From assembly GCA_963732795.1 (NCBI GenBank), contig CAVTAV010000007.1, forward strand, positions 124,001 through 188,000: DNA of 64,000 bases, read 5' to 3'. The notes beneath the pieces were generated by a model that did no database searches, had not been told where the DNA came from, and saw only the letters and a list, made by a program, of their open reading frames with translations. Positions 18,859 through 28,564 of the stretch are shown here, piece by piece (the first letter of the stretch is position 1; the number at the start of each line of letters is the position of its first letter). This DNA comes from CAVTAV01 sp963732795. Lineage in GTDB: Bacteria > Pseudomonadota > Alphaproteobacteria > CAVTAV01. The position numbers and the translations under genes were made by a program.

Positions 18859-19638
18859 CTAAACGCCCGATTTGACCGCCGTTAGAATGTAGTTGACGTC
18901 CAAATCCTTCGAAAGCCGCCAGGTTTTGCGCAAAGGATCGTAGGAAAGGCCCGAAACGTCCTCGATCGTAAGGCCGGCGGCGCGCAGGGAGCGGGCGAGC
19001 TCGGACGGCCGGACGAATTTGCGCCAGTCGTGGGTCCCCGCGGGAAGCCAGCGCAACAGGTATTCCGCGCCGACGATGGCCATGGCGAAGCTTTTCGGCG
19101 TGCGGTTCAGGGTCGACGCGATCAGGATTCCGCCGGGCTTGACCAGGCGCGACGCCGAGCGGATGAAGGCCCCGATATCGGCGACGTGCTCGACGACCTC
19201 CAAGGCCAGCACGACGTCGAACGTAGGCCCCCCGTCCAATAGCTCCTCGGGTGCGGCATGGCGGTAGTCGATCTTGAGCCGCATCGCCTCGGCGTGCTCG
19301 CGGGCGACCGCAATGTTTTCTTCGGCCGCATCGATCCCCGTCACCCGCGCCCCGAGCCGGGTCAAAGGCTCGCAGAGAAGCCCGCCGGCGCAGCCGATAT
19401 CGAGCACCGTCAGGCCCTTGAGAGGGGCGTCCTCGGCGACGTTGCGGTCGTAATGGGCGGCGATCCGGTCGCGGATATAGGCGATCCGGGCGGGATTGAG
19501 CCGGTGCAGGGGCGCCATGGGCCCTTCCGGGTCCCACCAATTCGCCGCCAGCCCGGAGAATCGCGCCACTTCGGCACGGTCGACCGAGACGGGCCTGTCT
19601 CCGTTCGGGTCCTTTGGGTTTTCTTGCGTCGTCAGCAT
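18859..19638 (-). CDS. ubiG: UbiG, bifunctional ubiquinone O-methyltransferase
   Basis: 259 residues, class I SAM methyltransferase that performs both O-methylations in ubiquinone synthesis. Motifs are SGLAANWWDPEGPMAPLHRL (the UbiG-specific start), NPARIAYIRDRIAAHY, LTVLDIGCAGGLLCEPLTRL (SAM motif I), VTGIDAAEENIAVAREHAEA and LALEVVEHVADIGAFI. The later segment FAMAIVGAEYLLRWLPAGTH, DWRKFVRPSEL belongs to the membrane-association region. The frame is intact and the length standard. It is divergent from lysC, a common alphaproteobacterial arrangement, with about 115 bases between starts. Confidence 0.95.
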   Translation of the reverse strand: MLTTQENPKDPNGDRPVSVDRAEVARFSGLAANWWDPEGPMAPLHRLNPARIAYIRDRIAAHYDRNVAEDAPLKGLTVLDIGCAGGLLCEPLTRLGARVTGIDAAEENIAVAREHAEAMRLKIDYRHAAPEELLDGGPTFDVVLALEVVEHVADIGAFIRSASRLVKPGGILIASTLNRTPKSFAMAIVGAEYLLRWLPAGTHDWRKFVRPSELARSLRAAGLTIEDVSGLSYDPLRKTWRLSKDLDVNYILTAVKSGV

Positions 19639-19754
19639 CTAGCGAGTATGTATAGCCGCGATTTTCACGGCAAGTCATTCTGCGTAAATCCTCCGCGGGA
19701 AAGGCGGGAGAGCGGCACGGAATGCCGCCGGCCGTGCTGCTAGGGATCTTCATC

Positions 19755-20972
19755 GTGCGTATCGTCAAGAAATTCGGCGGGACCTCGGTTGCCGACATCG
19801 ACCGCATTCGCAATGTCGCCGAAAAGGTCAAGCGCGCGGTGGACGAGGGCCATGAGGTTGCCGTCGTGGTCTCGGCCATGTCGGGCGTCACCAATCAGCT
19901 CGTCGAATATTGCGACGACACCTCGCCGATCTACGATGCGAGGGAATACGATGTCGTGGTCTCCGCCGGCGAGCAGATCACCGCGGGCCTCACCGCCATG
20001 ATGCTGCAGTCGATGGGCGTCACCGCGCGCTCCTGGCTCGGCTGGCAAATCCCGATCGAGACCTCGGCGGTGCACGGCGCGGCCCGGATCGAGGAAATCA
20101 AGACCAAGGAGCTCTCGAAGCGCATGGCCAAAGGCGAGGTGCCGGTGGTGCCGGGCTTCCAGGGCGTCGTGCCGGGCACCAAGCGGATCACGACCTTGGG
20201 GCGCGGCGGCTCGGATACCTCCGCCGTGGCGCTGGCCGCCGCGCTCAAGGCCGACCAGTGCGACATCTATACCGATGTCACCGGCGTCTATACCTGCGAT
20301 CCCCGGATCGTCACCAAGGCCCGCAAGCTTGATAAGATCACCTATGAGGAGATGCTGGAGATGGCGTCCCTGGGCGCCAAGGTGCTCCAGACCCGGTCGG
20401 TCGCGCTCGCCATGAAGGAGCATGTCCGCACCCAGGTCCTCTCCAGCTTCGAGGATGTGCCCGGAACTCTAGTCGTCGATGAGGAAGAGATCGTGGAACA
20501 GGAAGTAGTCAGCGGCATCGCCTATTCGAAGGACGACGCCAAGGTCACCGTGTCGGGCATCGCCGACCGGCCGGGCATCTCGGCGGCCATCTTCGGACCC
20601 CTCGCCGACGCCGCGATCAATGTCGACATGATCGTGCAGAACGTGTCGCGCGAAGGCCTGACCGACATGACCTTCACCGTGCCCCGGGGCGAGATCAACC
20701 GGTCGCTCAAGGTCATCGAGGGCCAAAAGGCGTCGATCGACTACAAATCGCTCTCCAGCGACCCGAACGTGGTCAAGATCTCGGTGATCGGCGTCGGAAT
20801 GCGCAGCCATGCGGGCGTGGCAAGCCGGATGTTCCGTACGCTCGCGGAAAAGGGTATAAACATTCAGGTCATTTCCACGTCCGAAATCAAGGTGAGCGTC
20901 CTGATCGCATCCGAATACACGGAACTCGCATTGCGTGCACTTCACACCGCGTATGGCCTCGATGCGGCCTGA
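19755..20972 (+). CDS. lysC: Aspartate kinase
   Basis: About 405 residues. It phosphorylates aspartate in the first step towards lysine, methionine and threonine. The N-terminal kinase domain has IVKKFGGTSVADIDRI, VVVSAMSGVTNQLV and RITTLGRGGSDTSAVALAAA. The C-terminal half carries two ACT domains (VTVSGIADRPGISAAIFGPL; VKISVIGVGMRSHAGVASRM; INIQVISTSEIKVSVLIAS), so allosteric feedback is expected. I choose GTG 19755 because it gives the usual VRIVKKFGG start; ATG 19722 in the same frame is possible. The frame is intact. Confidence 0.95.
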   Translation: MRIVKKFGGTSVADIDRIRNVAEKVKRAVDEGHEVAVVVSAMSGVTNQLVEYCDDTSPIYDAREYDVVVSAGEQITAGLTAMMLQSMGVTARSWLGWQIPIETSAVHGAARIEEIKTKELSKRMAKGEVPVVPGFQGVVPGTKRITTLGRGGSDTSAVALAAALKADQCDIYTDVTGVYTCDPRIVTKARKLDKITYEEMLEMASLGAKVLQTRSVALAMKEHVRTQVLSSFEDVPGTLVVDEEEIVEQEVVSGIAYSKDDAKVTVSGIADRPGISAAIFGPLADAAINVDMIVQNVSREGLTDMTFTVPRGEINRSLKVIEGQKASIDYKSLSSDPNVVKISVIGVGMRSHAGVASRMFRTLAEKGINIQVISTSEIKVSVLIASEYTELALRALHTAYGLDAA

Positions 20973-21035
20973 CACGCTGAGCGCGCGGAATACAAAGCCG
21001 GACACCGACTCCTGGGGGTGCGTGAGGAGGTCGAC

Positions 21036-22090
21036 ATGAGCCGACCCATAATTTCCCCCGAGCTCAACCGCCTGTGGCAACGTGGCAGGGCGCTTCTCGG
21101 TACCGATTACGCCATCATGGGCGGCGCGATGACCTGGGTGTCCGAGCGCCATCTGGTCGCGGCGACGTCCAATGCGGGCGGCTTCGGCGTCATCGCCTGC
21201 GGCTCCATGACGCCCGAGCTCCTGGATCAGGAAATCGCCGCGACGTTCGAGCTGACCGCAAAAGCCGTTCGGCGTCAATCTCATCACCATGCATCCGGCG
21301 CTCGAGGACCTCGTCGAGGTCTGCCTCAGGCGCGGAGGTCGGCCATGTCGTGCTCGCGGGCGGACTGCCGCCGGGCTGGGCGATCGACAAGCTGAAGGAA
21401 GGGGGCGCCAAGGTGATGTGCTTCGCCCCGGCCTATGGGGTCGCCCGCAAGCTCGTGAGGAGCGGCGTCGACGGCCTCATCATCGAGGGCAGCGAGGCCG
21501 GCGGCCATATCGGGCCCGTCTCCACCATGGTGCTCGCCCAGGAGCTCCTGCCCCAGGTGACCGAGGTGCCGGTCTTCGTCGCGGGCGGGATCGGGCGCGG
21601 CGAGGCGATCGCGATGTATCTCCGGATGGGCGCGGCGGGCTGTCAGATCGGCACCCGCCTGGTTTGCGCCAACGAATCCATCGCCCATGAAAACTTCAAG
21701 AAGGCCTTCATCAGGGCCTCGGCGCGGGACGCCGTGCCGTCGGTGCAGCTCGACCAGCGCTTTCCCGTCATTCCGGTCCGGGCGCTGGCGAACAAGGCCT
21801 CCAAGCGGTTCATGGAATACCAGAAGGAAGTGATTTCCCGGTTCCAGGCGGGCGAGTTGGACCAGAAGCAGGCGCAGCTCGAGATCGAGCATTTCTGGGC
21901 CGGCGCGCTCCGCCGGGCGGTCATCCTTGGCGATGTCGAGAACGGCTCGCTGATGGCGGGCCAGAGCGTCGGCATGGTGACGCGGGAGCAATCGGTCGCC
22001 GAAATTCTCACCGAGCTCGTCGAGCAGGCCTCCGCGGTCCTCGATCAGGGCGGGAGCCAGACGCGTCCGAAGGAGGTCCAGGCCGGGTGA
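21036..22090 (+). CDS. Nitronate monooxygenase family FMN enzyme, two frameshifts
   Basis: About 351 residues, TIM-barrel FMN protein of the 2-nitropropane-dioxygenase family. Blocks are IMGGAMTWVSERHLVAATSN, AGGFGVIACGSMTPELLDQE, FGVNLITMHPALEDLVEVCL, HVVLAGGLPPGWAIDKLKEG, DGLIIEGSEAGGHIGPVSTM (the His of AGGH is the proposed catalytic base), VPVFVAGGIGRGEAIAMYLR and GAAGCQIGTRLVCANES. Frame breaks lie near 21265 and 21340. ATG 21036 follows a GAGGAGG Shine-Dalgarno. The stop overlaps the ptsP start (GTGA), implying coupling with ptsP. Physiological substrate unknown; it may be one of the many non-nitronate members. Confidence 0.87.
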
Positions 22091-24360
22091 GCACGCAGAC
22101 CGCAGCATCGGGACCCCGGATTCTCCTGCGGCGACTTCGGGAGCTGATGGCGGCGCCGGCCGCGCTCCAGTTGCGGCTCGACAGGATCGTGAAGATCATC
22201 GCCTCGAACATGGTCGCCGAGGTGTGCTCGATCTATCTGGCGCGGGCCGGCGACATGCTGGAGCTGTTCGCCACCGAAGGTCTCAATCCCGAGGCCATCC
22301 ACCAGACGCGGCTGCGCTTCGGCGAAGGCCTGGTCGGCCGTATCGCCGCGCTCGCCACGCCCGTTTCGCTTTCCGAGGCCCAGAAGGACCCGTTCTTCGC
22401 CTACCGGCCGGAAACGGGCGAAGAAATCTACCATTCCTTCCTCGGCGTGCCGATCATCCGCAGCAACCGGGTGGTCGGCGTCGTGGTGGTCCAGAACAAG
22501 GCCCAACGGCGCTACACCGAAGAGGAAATCGAGGCGCTCCAGATCGTCACCATGGCGCTCGCCGAGCTGGTCGGTTCGGGCAATCTGGTCGATCCGCACG
22601 AGCTGACCGAAGGCCCGTTCGTCCGCGGCGCGCCTCACTTCCTGGAGGGCCTGTCGCTTGCCGAGGGCATCGCCGAGGGTGTGGCGGTGTTCCATGAGGC
22701 GAAGGTCCAGATCACCAAGTTCATCGCCGAAAATCCGGACGACGAGAAGGAACGGCTGTCCCGCGCGCTCGCCGATCTGAGGCAGTCGATCGACGACATG
22801 CTGGCCTCGGCCGAGCTCAAGCGCGGCGGCGAGCATCGCGACATTCTCGAAGCCTATCGGATGTTCGCCCATGACCGCGGCTGGCTACAGCGGATCGAGA
22901 CGGTCATCGAATCCGGCCTCACGGCGGAAGCGGCGGTCGAACGCGTCCAGCTCGACAACCAGGCCCGCATGGCCCATGTCACCGATCCCTATATCAGCGA
23001 GCGGCTGAGCGATCTCGACGACCTCGCGCACCGGCTGATCCGTCATCTGGTGGGCCTGCCGTCGACCGCCGCGCGGGGGAATCTGCCCGAAAATACGGTG
23101 CTGATCGCGAAATCCATGGGACCGGCCGAGCTACTGGATTACGACCGTCAGAATCTCCGTGCGGTGGTGCTGGCCGAAGGCGCGCCGTCCGCCCATGTCT
23201 CCATCGTCGCGCGGGCGCTCGAAATTCCGATGGTCGGCAAGCTCGGCGAGGACATGAACCAGATCCAGCCGGGCGACGAGTTGATCGTGGATGCCGACAA
23301 CGGCCAGGTCCATGTCAATCCGGGCGCCGATATCGCCCAGTCCTATCACGAGACCATGGCCGCCCGGGCTCAGCGCGCCGCCGAATACGCGGCCCATAAG
23401 GACCTGCCCGCGGTCACCGTCGACGGCGCCCATGTTCAGCTCAGCATCAATGCCGGCCTGACGGTCGATCTGCCCCATCTTGAGGAGACCGGCGCCGACG
23501 GCATCGGCCTGTTTCGCACCGAGTTCCAGTTCCTGGTCGGATCGACCCTGCCTCGGCTGCAGGACCAGGCGGCGCTCTATCGCGAGGTTCTGGCGGCCGC
23601 CAAGGGCAAGCCCGTGGTGTTCCGGACCCTCGATATCGGCGGCGACAAGGAGGTCCGGTTTATCGCGTCCACGGGGCGCGAGGAGAACCCGGCGCTCGGC
23701 TGGCGCGCGATCCGCGTCGCCCTCGATCGGCCGGCGCTGCTCCGCTATCAGGTCCGCGCGCTGATCCAGGCGGCGGTCGGCGCCGAGTTGCGCGTGATGT
23801 TCCCGATGATCGCCGATGTCAGCGAGTTCAAGACCGCGCGCGGCGTGGTCGATCGCGAGGTGGACCGGCTGACCCGCATGGGCGCGCCGATGCCGGAGAA
23901 GATCCTGGTCGGCACCATGCTGGAGGTCCCCTCGCTCGCCTGGCAGCTCGATACGTTGCTTCCGCTGGCTGATTTCGTCTCTATCGGCAGTAGCGATTTA
24001 CTTCAGTTTTTCTTTGCTTTCGATCGAAATAATCCGGCGCTTGCCGGGCGCTACGATGTCTTCGCGCCGAGCGCGCTCGGCTTCATCAAATCGATCATCG
24101 ACAAGTGCCACCAATACGAGACGCCGGTCAGCCTGTGCGGCGAGATGGCCGGCAGGCCGCTGGTGGCCATGGCTTTGGTGGGCCTCGGGCTCCGCAGCCT
24201 GTCGGTTCCGGCCTCCGCGGTCGGCCCGATCAAGACCACGATCCGCAGCCTCGATGTCGGGGCGCTGGAGGATTATCTCGGCACGCTATTCGGCTCCGCC
24301 GACCATAGTGTTCAAGGCAAGCTCAGAGAATTCGCCCAGGATCACCGCGTCGTGCTTTGA
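22087..24360 (+). CDS. ptsP: PtsP, nitrogen-PTS phosphoenolpyruvate-protein phosphotransferase (EI-Ntr)
   Basis: 757 residues, intact. The N-terminal GAF domain (residues about 20-160, e.g. EVCSIYLARAGDMLELFATE, GEGLVGRIAALATPVSLSEA) distinguishes EI-Ntr from sugar-PTS enzyme I. The phosphohistidine swivel domain has VVLAEGAPSAHVSIVARALE with the active His. The C-terminal PEP-binding barrel has DGIGLFRTEFQFLVG, VVFRTLDIGGDKEVRF, FVSIGSSDLLQFFFAFDRNN and the catalytic Cys in PVSLCGEMAGRPL. It autophosphorylates with PEP and passes phosphate to NPr, a regulatory relay linked to nitrogen and potassium status. It starts at GTG 22087, overlapping the upstream stop. A strong terminator follows. 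Confidence 0.96.
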   Translation: MSTQTAASGPRILLRRLRELMAAPAALQLRLDRIVKIIASNMVAEVCSIYLARAGDMLELFATEGLNPEAIHQTRLRFGEGLVGRIAALATPVSLSEAQKDPFFAYRPETGEEIYHSFLGVPIIRSNRVVGVVVVQNKAQRRYTEEEIEALQIVTMALAELVGSGNLVDPHELTEGPFVRGAPHFLEGLSLAEGIAEGVAVFHEAKVQITKFIAENPDDEKERLSRALADLRQSIDDMLASAELKRGGEHRDILEAYRMFAHDRGWLQRIETVIESGLTAEAAVERVQLDNQARMAHVTDPYISERLSDLDDLAHRLIRHLVGLPSTAARGNLPENTVLIAKSMGPAELLDYDRQNLRAVVLAEGAPSAHVSIVARALEIPMVGKLGEDMNQIQPGDELIVDADNGQVHVNPGADIAQSYHETMAARAQRAAEYAAHKDLPAVTVDGAHVQLSINAGLTVDLPHLEETGADGIGLFRTEFQFLVGSTLPRLQDQAALYREVLAAAKGKPVVFRTLDIGGDKEVRFIASTGREENPALGWRAIRVALDRPALLRYQVRALIQAAVGAELRVMFPMIADVSEFKTARGVVDREVDRLTRMGAPMPEKILVGTMLEVPSLAWQLDTLLPLADFVSIGSSDLLQFFFAFDRNNPALAGRYDVFAPSALGFIKSIIDKCHQYETPVSLCGEMAGRPLVAMALVGLGLRSLSVPASAVGPIKTTIRSLDVGALEDYLGTLFGSADHSVQGKLREFAQDHRVVL

Positions 24361-24426
24361 GCGCGCGATGCCTTTTTGTCGCTTCAAACTTTCCACAATT
24401 TGTCCACATTTGAGCGCCAATACTAA

Positions 24427-24455
24427 GCAAAATCCGGGCTTTCCTCGGGTTTTGC
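24427..24455 (+). terminator. Perfect bidirectional terminator hairpin after ptsP
   Basis: GCAAAATCCGGG (24427-24438) pairs over all 12 positions (two G-T wobbles) with CTCGGGTTTTGC (24444-24455) around a CTTTC loop. The stem carries an A-run on the left and a T-run on the right, the layout of a rho-independent terminator that works in both directions. It lies 67 bases after the ptsP stop. Confidence 0.8.
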
Positions 24456-24728
24456 ACACAAGATAGGGACGGCGCGGGCCGTACGGTCAGGCCTCTATTG
24501 CTCTAGCTGTTGTTATTTGCTTTAGTAGTTCGTTGACCGAACTCCGGTAAACTAGTCTTGCTTCTACTACCTGCGTCGGTTTCGCTTTTCTGAATCGATT
24601 GCGGCCAGGCCGGGCAACGGCCGGTGGGGAGGCCAAGAGGGAGAATACGCGACCCCGAGGGTGTGCGGCGCAGGCCGGGACGGACGGCGTGGCGCCAGTT
24701 GGTTTACGACTGTTGGGGGTAGTGAAGA
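24456..24728. other. Intergenic region before the RodZ-like gene
   Basis: About 270 bases without a credible gene, in total about 370 between ptsP and the next gene. The first part is AT-rich and pyrimidine-rich, the usual place for a promoter of the downstream operon, but no unambiguous -35/-10 pair stands out. I see no RNA structure beyond the terminator. Confidence 0.4.
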
Positions 24729-25931
24729 TTGCAAACCGTGTTTCAGGACACAGGACTGAACGGAGACGAGCCGGCTAACGATCCAGAGCCAGAGCTCCAC
24801 GCCGTTGGCGATCAGACCGATGTCGGGTCGATCCTGCGGCGAACCCGTATCCAGTCGGGTTACACGCTCGAGCAGGTCTCGCAGAATCTCAATATCCGCC
24901 TCCAGCATCTCGCGGCGATCGAAGAATCGCGCTCCGACGACCTTCCCGGCTTTACCTATGCCCTCGGCTTCGTGAGGGCCTATGCGAATTTCCTGGGCCT
25001 CGACGATCACGCCGTCGCCGCCCGCTACAAGGAAGAGGTCCAGATCACGCCCGGCGGCGGCCAACGGCTGGTCTTTCCCGAGCCGGTGGACGAGGCGCGC
25101 GTTCCCAAGGGGACGCTGATCGCCATCTCGCTCGCCGCCGCGCTCGCGATCTACGGGGTCTGGTACTTCGTGTCGTCCTACAACGCGGTCAAGATGGTGA
25201 CCGTGCCGCCGGTGCCGGATCGCCTGGCGCCGGATTCCGTCGGGCCGAAGAGCATCCGCCAGGCGACGGTGCAGGATCAGGCGGCGGTGCAGGATCAGGC
25301 GGCGGAGACGGCGCCCGATACCGCGGCGCCTCAAGCTGAAACCGCGAAGGCCGAGACGGCCAAGCCTCAAACGGCCGAGACCGAGGCCCCGAAGGTCGAG
25401 AAGCCGGCGACGCCCAAGGTCGCTGCGGCTCCGCCTCCGGCCACTTCGGAAGCGGATAACACGGACGGCGAGGATTCCGAGCTGCCGACGCCGCCGGCCG
25501 ATACCGTCAATGCCGACAGCGCCGGCCAGGAGGTCGCTTCCGTCGAGGCTCCCGCCGTGGATTCTGCGCCCGATGCGACCGCCACGGACGAGCCTGCAGC
25601 GGCGCCGATCGCCGAAGCGCCCCATGTGCCCAAGGCTTATGGCTCCGACGACGCCGATGTCCGGGTGGTCATCAAGGCGGATACCGATTCCTGGGTTCAG
25701 GTCGAGGGGCCGGCCAGCGACATTCTGTTGAGCCGCGTGCTCCAGGCCGGCGACACCTACCGGGTGCCGAACCGCGACGGCCTGACGATGATGACCGGCA
25801 ATGCCGGGGCGCTGGAGATCATGGTGGACGGCCAGTCGATCGGCTCGCTCGGGCCCTTGGGCGCGGTCCGGCGCGGCATCGACCTTGCGCCCCAGGCGCT
25901 CGCGGCCCGCAACACGGCCGTCACAAATTAG
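24729..25931 (+). CDS. RodZ-like protein: HTH_25 domain, one membrane helix, DUF4115
   Basis: About 400 residues. The N-terminal Xre-type HTH (DVGSILRRTRIQSGYTLEQV, LAAIEESRSDDLPGFTYALG, FVRAYANFLGLD) is followed by one membrane helix (residues about 128-147, LIAISLAAALAIYGVWYFVS). A long periplasmic linker is rich in Ala, Pro, Thr, Glu. A C-terminal DUF4115 beta domain follows (VRVVIKADTDSWVQVEGPAS, LLSRVLQAGDTYRVPNRDGL). This is the RodZ architecture linking MreB filaments to the cell-wall elongation machinery; in alphaproteobacteria it commonly precedes ispG, as here. The linker contains a perfect 18-base tandem duplication (25269-25304, VQDQAA twice). Start uncertain: TTG 24729 or GTG 24738. 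Confidence 0.85.
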   Translation: MQTVFQDTGLNGDEPANDPEPELHAVGDQTDVGSILRRTRIQSGYTLEQVSQNLNIRLQHLAAIEESRSDDLPGFTYALGFVRAYANFLGLDDHAVAARYKEEVQITPGGGQRLVFPEPVDEARVPKGTLIAISLAAALAIYGVWYFVSSYNAVKMVTVPPVPDRLAPDSVGPKSIRQATVQDQAAVQDQAAETAPDTAAPQAETAKAETAKPQTAETEAPKVEKPATPKVAAAPPPATSEADNTDGEDSELPTPPADTVNADSAGQEVASVEAPAVDSAPDATATDEPAAAPIAEAPHVPKAYGSDDADVRVVIKADTDSWVQVEGPASDILLSRVLQAGDTYRVPNRDGLTMMTGNAGALEIMVDGQSIGSLGPLGAVRRGIDLAPQALAARNTAVTN

Positions 25932-26033
25932 TTCTTAACTTCACATCCTTAAGTGCCGGTCGTATAAGGGGTCCCGTGGCTTTGGCCACGCGGCGCGGCC
26001 GTTTTCCACGAGGTTAGGTCCACGAGGATAGTC

Positions 26034-27159
26034 ATGAGCGTTCGTCCCTATCGCGATATCGATCGACGCAAGAGCCGGAAGATTCACGTCGGCAAGGTGC
26101 CGGTGGGCGGCGATGCGCCGATCTCCGTCCAGACCATGACGAACACGCTGACGAGCGATGCCGCCGCGACGATCGCCCAGGTCCGCGCCGCTCAGGATGC
26201 GGGCGCCGACATCGTGCGGGTCTCCTGTCCGGACGAGGCCTCGACCGCCGCGCTCGCCCAGATCGTGCGCTCGGTGGACGTGCCGATCGTCGCCGACATC
26301 CATTTCCATTACAAACGCGCCATCGAGGCCGCCAAGGCGGGGGCCGCGTGCCTTCGGATCAATCCGGGCAATATCGGCTCCTCCGAGCGGGTCAAGGAAG
26401 TCGTCAAGGCGGCAAAGGACCATGGCTGCTCGATGCGGATCGGCGTCAATGCCGGCTCGCTGGAGAAGGAGCTTCTGGAGCGCTACGGCGAGCCGTGCCC
26501 CGAGGCCATGGTCGAAAGCGCGCTCAATCACGCGAAGATCCTCGAGGACAACGACTTCCGCGAGTTCAAGATCAGCGTGAAGGCCTCCGACGTGTTCCTC
26601 GCGGTCGCCGCCTATCAGGGCCTCGCCGACGCCTGCGATTATCCGCTGCATATCGGCATCACCGAGGCGGGCGGGCTCACCTCGGGCACGGTCAAGTCCT
26701 CGATCGGGCTCGGCATGCTGCTCTGGTCCGGCATCGGCGATACGATCCGGGTCTCGCTCTCGGCGGATCCCGGTGGAGGAGGTGAAGGTCGGCTTCGAGC
26801 TCTTGAAGTCGCTCAATCTCCGCTATCGCGGCGTGAACATCGTGTCCTGCCCGTCCTGCGCGCGGCAGGCCTTCCCGGTGATCAAGACCGTCGAGATCCT
26901 GGAGCAGCGCCTGGCGCATATCTCGACGCCGATGACGCTTTCGATCATCGGCTGCGTCGTGAACGGCCCCGGCGAGGCGCGCGAGACCGATATCGGCCTC
27001 ACCGGCGGCGGCCATGGCAACCACATGGTCTATCTGAACGGCGTCACCGACCATAAGATCAAGGACGAGGAGCTCGTCGACCATATCGTCGAACTGGTCG
27101 AGGCCAAGGCCGCCGAGATCCAGGCCGGCGGCAAGTCCAGGATCGCCAAGGCCTCTTGA
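26034..27159 (+). CDS. ispG: IspG (GcpE), HMBPP synthase, one frameshift
   Basis: About 375 residues. A [4Fe-4S] enzyme making (E)-4-hydroxy-3-methylbut-2-enyl diphosphate in the MEP isoprenoid pathway, which would also feed hopanoids. The barrel part has VGGDAPISVQTMTNTLTSD, DIVRVSCPDEASTAALAQIV, VADIHFHYKRAIEAAKAGA and CLRINPGNIGSSERVKEV. The cluster-binding part has VNIVSCPSCARQAFPVIKTV and IIGCVVNGPGEARETDIGLT, supplying three Cys and the Glu. The frame breaks at 26768, where one extra C (GATCCCGG for GATCCGG) would restore SADPVEEVKVG if removed. Being the only such enzyme of an essential pathway in most bacteria, this is almost surely a sequence error. Confidence 0.95.
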
Positions 27160-27176
27160 CGCCGGCTGCTCTAACC

Positions 27177-27247
27177 GTCATTCCCGCGCAAGCGGGAATC
27201 CAATAAAGTCCGAGCCGATTTGAGATCCCCGCTTTCGCGGGGATGAC
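27177..27247. repeat. Double palindromic intergenic repeat (GTCATTCCCGCG type)
   Basis: Two stem-loops back to back: GTCATTCCCGCGCAAGCGGG... at the left and ATCCCCGCTTTCGCGGGGAT at the right, bounded by GTCAT and ATGAC, which are themselves complementary. Related single units recur at 39726, 40619 and 47394. This is the widespread proteobacterial intergenic palindrome whose translation would read like VIPAKAGIQ. It fills the ispG-hisS gap. Confidence 0.85.
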
Positions 27248-27285
27248 GATCGAAGAGTCGGGACGACCAGGGAACGACGCCGAAG

Positions 27286-28564
27286 ATGTCCAAGCTGCAG
27301 CCGGTTCGCGGGACGCGCGACATCCTGCCGGAGGAGAACCGCCGGTTCCGGCAGGTGACCGAGACATTTCGCGGCGTCGCCGAGAATTTCGGCTTCGAGG
27401 AGATCGCGACGCCGATCTTCGAGTTCACCGAGGTCTTCGCGCGCACGCTCGGCGAAACCTCCGACATCGTCTCGAAGGAGATGTACACCTTCGAGGATCG
27501 CGGCGGCGACAGCATCACCCTTCGCCCAGAATACACCGCCGGCATCGCCCGCGCCTTCATCTCCGGCGGTCTTGCTCAGGATCTTCCGCTCAAGTTCTTC
27601 GGTTTCGGGCCGATGTTCCGCTACGAACGGCCGCAAAAGGGCCGTTACAGGCAGTTCCATCAAATGACGGCCGAGACTTCTGGGCGTGGCCGAGCCCCAG
27701 GCGGATATCGAGATCGTCGCCATGGGCGCGGAGCTGATCCGCCGGCTGGGCGTCGCGGATGCCGTGACCTTGGAAATCAACACCCTGGGCGATGCCGACA
27801 GCCGGCAGACCTATCGCGGCGTGCTGGTCGATTATCTCAAACATCACGAGGCGCATTTGAGCGAGGACAGCGTTCGGCGCCTGCACGTCAATCCGCTGCG
27901 CATCCTCAATTCCAAGGACGAGGGCGACCGGGAGATCGTCAAGAACGCGCCTCTCATGTCGGATTCCCTGACGCTCGCCTCCAAGGACTTCTTCCGCGAG
28001 GTGACGGAGGGACTGGACGCGCTCGGCATCGATTTCGTGGTCAACGAGCGCCTGGTGCGTGGGCTCGACTATTACTGCCACACGGCTTTCGAGTTCATCA
28101 CGGCCTCGCTCGGCGCGCAGGGCACGGTCCTGGCCGGCGGCCGCTATGACGGACTGATCGAGACGATGGGCGGCCCACCGACCCCGGGCATCGGCTGGGG
28201 CAGCGGCATCGAGCGGCTCTCCATGCTGATCGACGAGCCGCCGGCGCCCGAGCGGCCGATCGCCGTGGTGCCGGTCGGCGATGATGCGCAAGCGGCCGCC
28301 CTCAAGATCGCCCACGATCTGCGCCGGGCCGGCCTCTCCGTCGATATGGCCTATAAGGGCAATGTCGGCCGGCGCATGAAGCGGGCCAACAAGGTCAATG
28401 CCCGCGCGGCGCTGATCCTGGGCTCCGACGAGCTCGCCCGCGACGTCGTCACGCTCCGGGATCTTGACTCCGGAGAGCAGGCGGAAGTACCCATCGCCGA
28501 ACTTGCGGAACGGTTGAAAACCATTCAGGTGAGCTTCGGCCGTCCGCCGGAGGCAGTGATTTGA
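27286..28564 (+). CDS. hisS: Histidyl-tRNA synthetase, one frameshift
   Basis: About 426 residues, class II synthetase. Motif 1 lies in VRGTRDILPEENRRFRQVTE and FGFEEIATPIFEFTEVFART. Motif 2 is LRPEYTAGIARAF with FFGFGPMFRYERPQKGRYRQ. The HisA-type signature is LVRGLDYYCHTAFEFI, motif 3 is GIGWGSGIERLSML, and a C-terminal anticodon-binding domain follows (IAVVPVGDDAQAAALKIAHD). One extra base near 27675 (GAGACTTCTGG instead of GAGCTTCTGG) breaks the frame; removing it restores ELLGVAEPQADIEIV. The stop overlaps the TTG start of prfA by four bases. Confidence 0.95.

Noticed and set aside
27177..27247. CRISPR-like repeat
   Set aside because: Only single or double palindromes, no regularly spaced repeats with unique spacers and no cas genes anywhere in the window.
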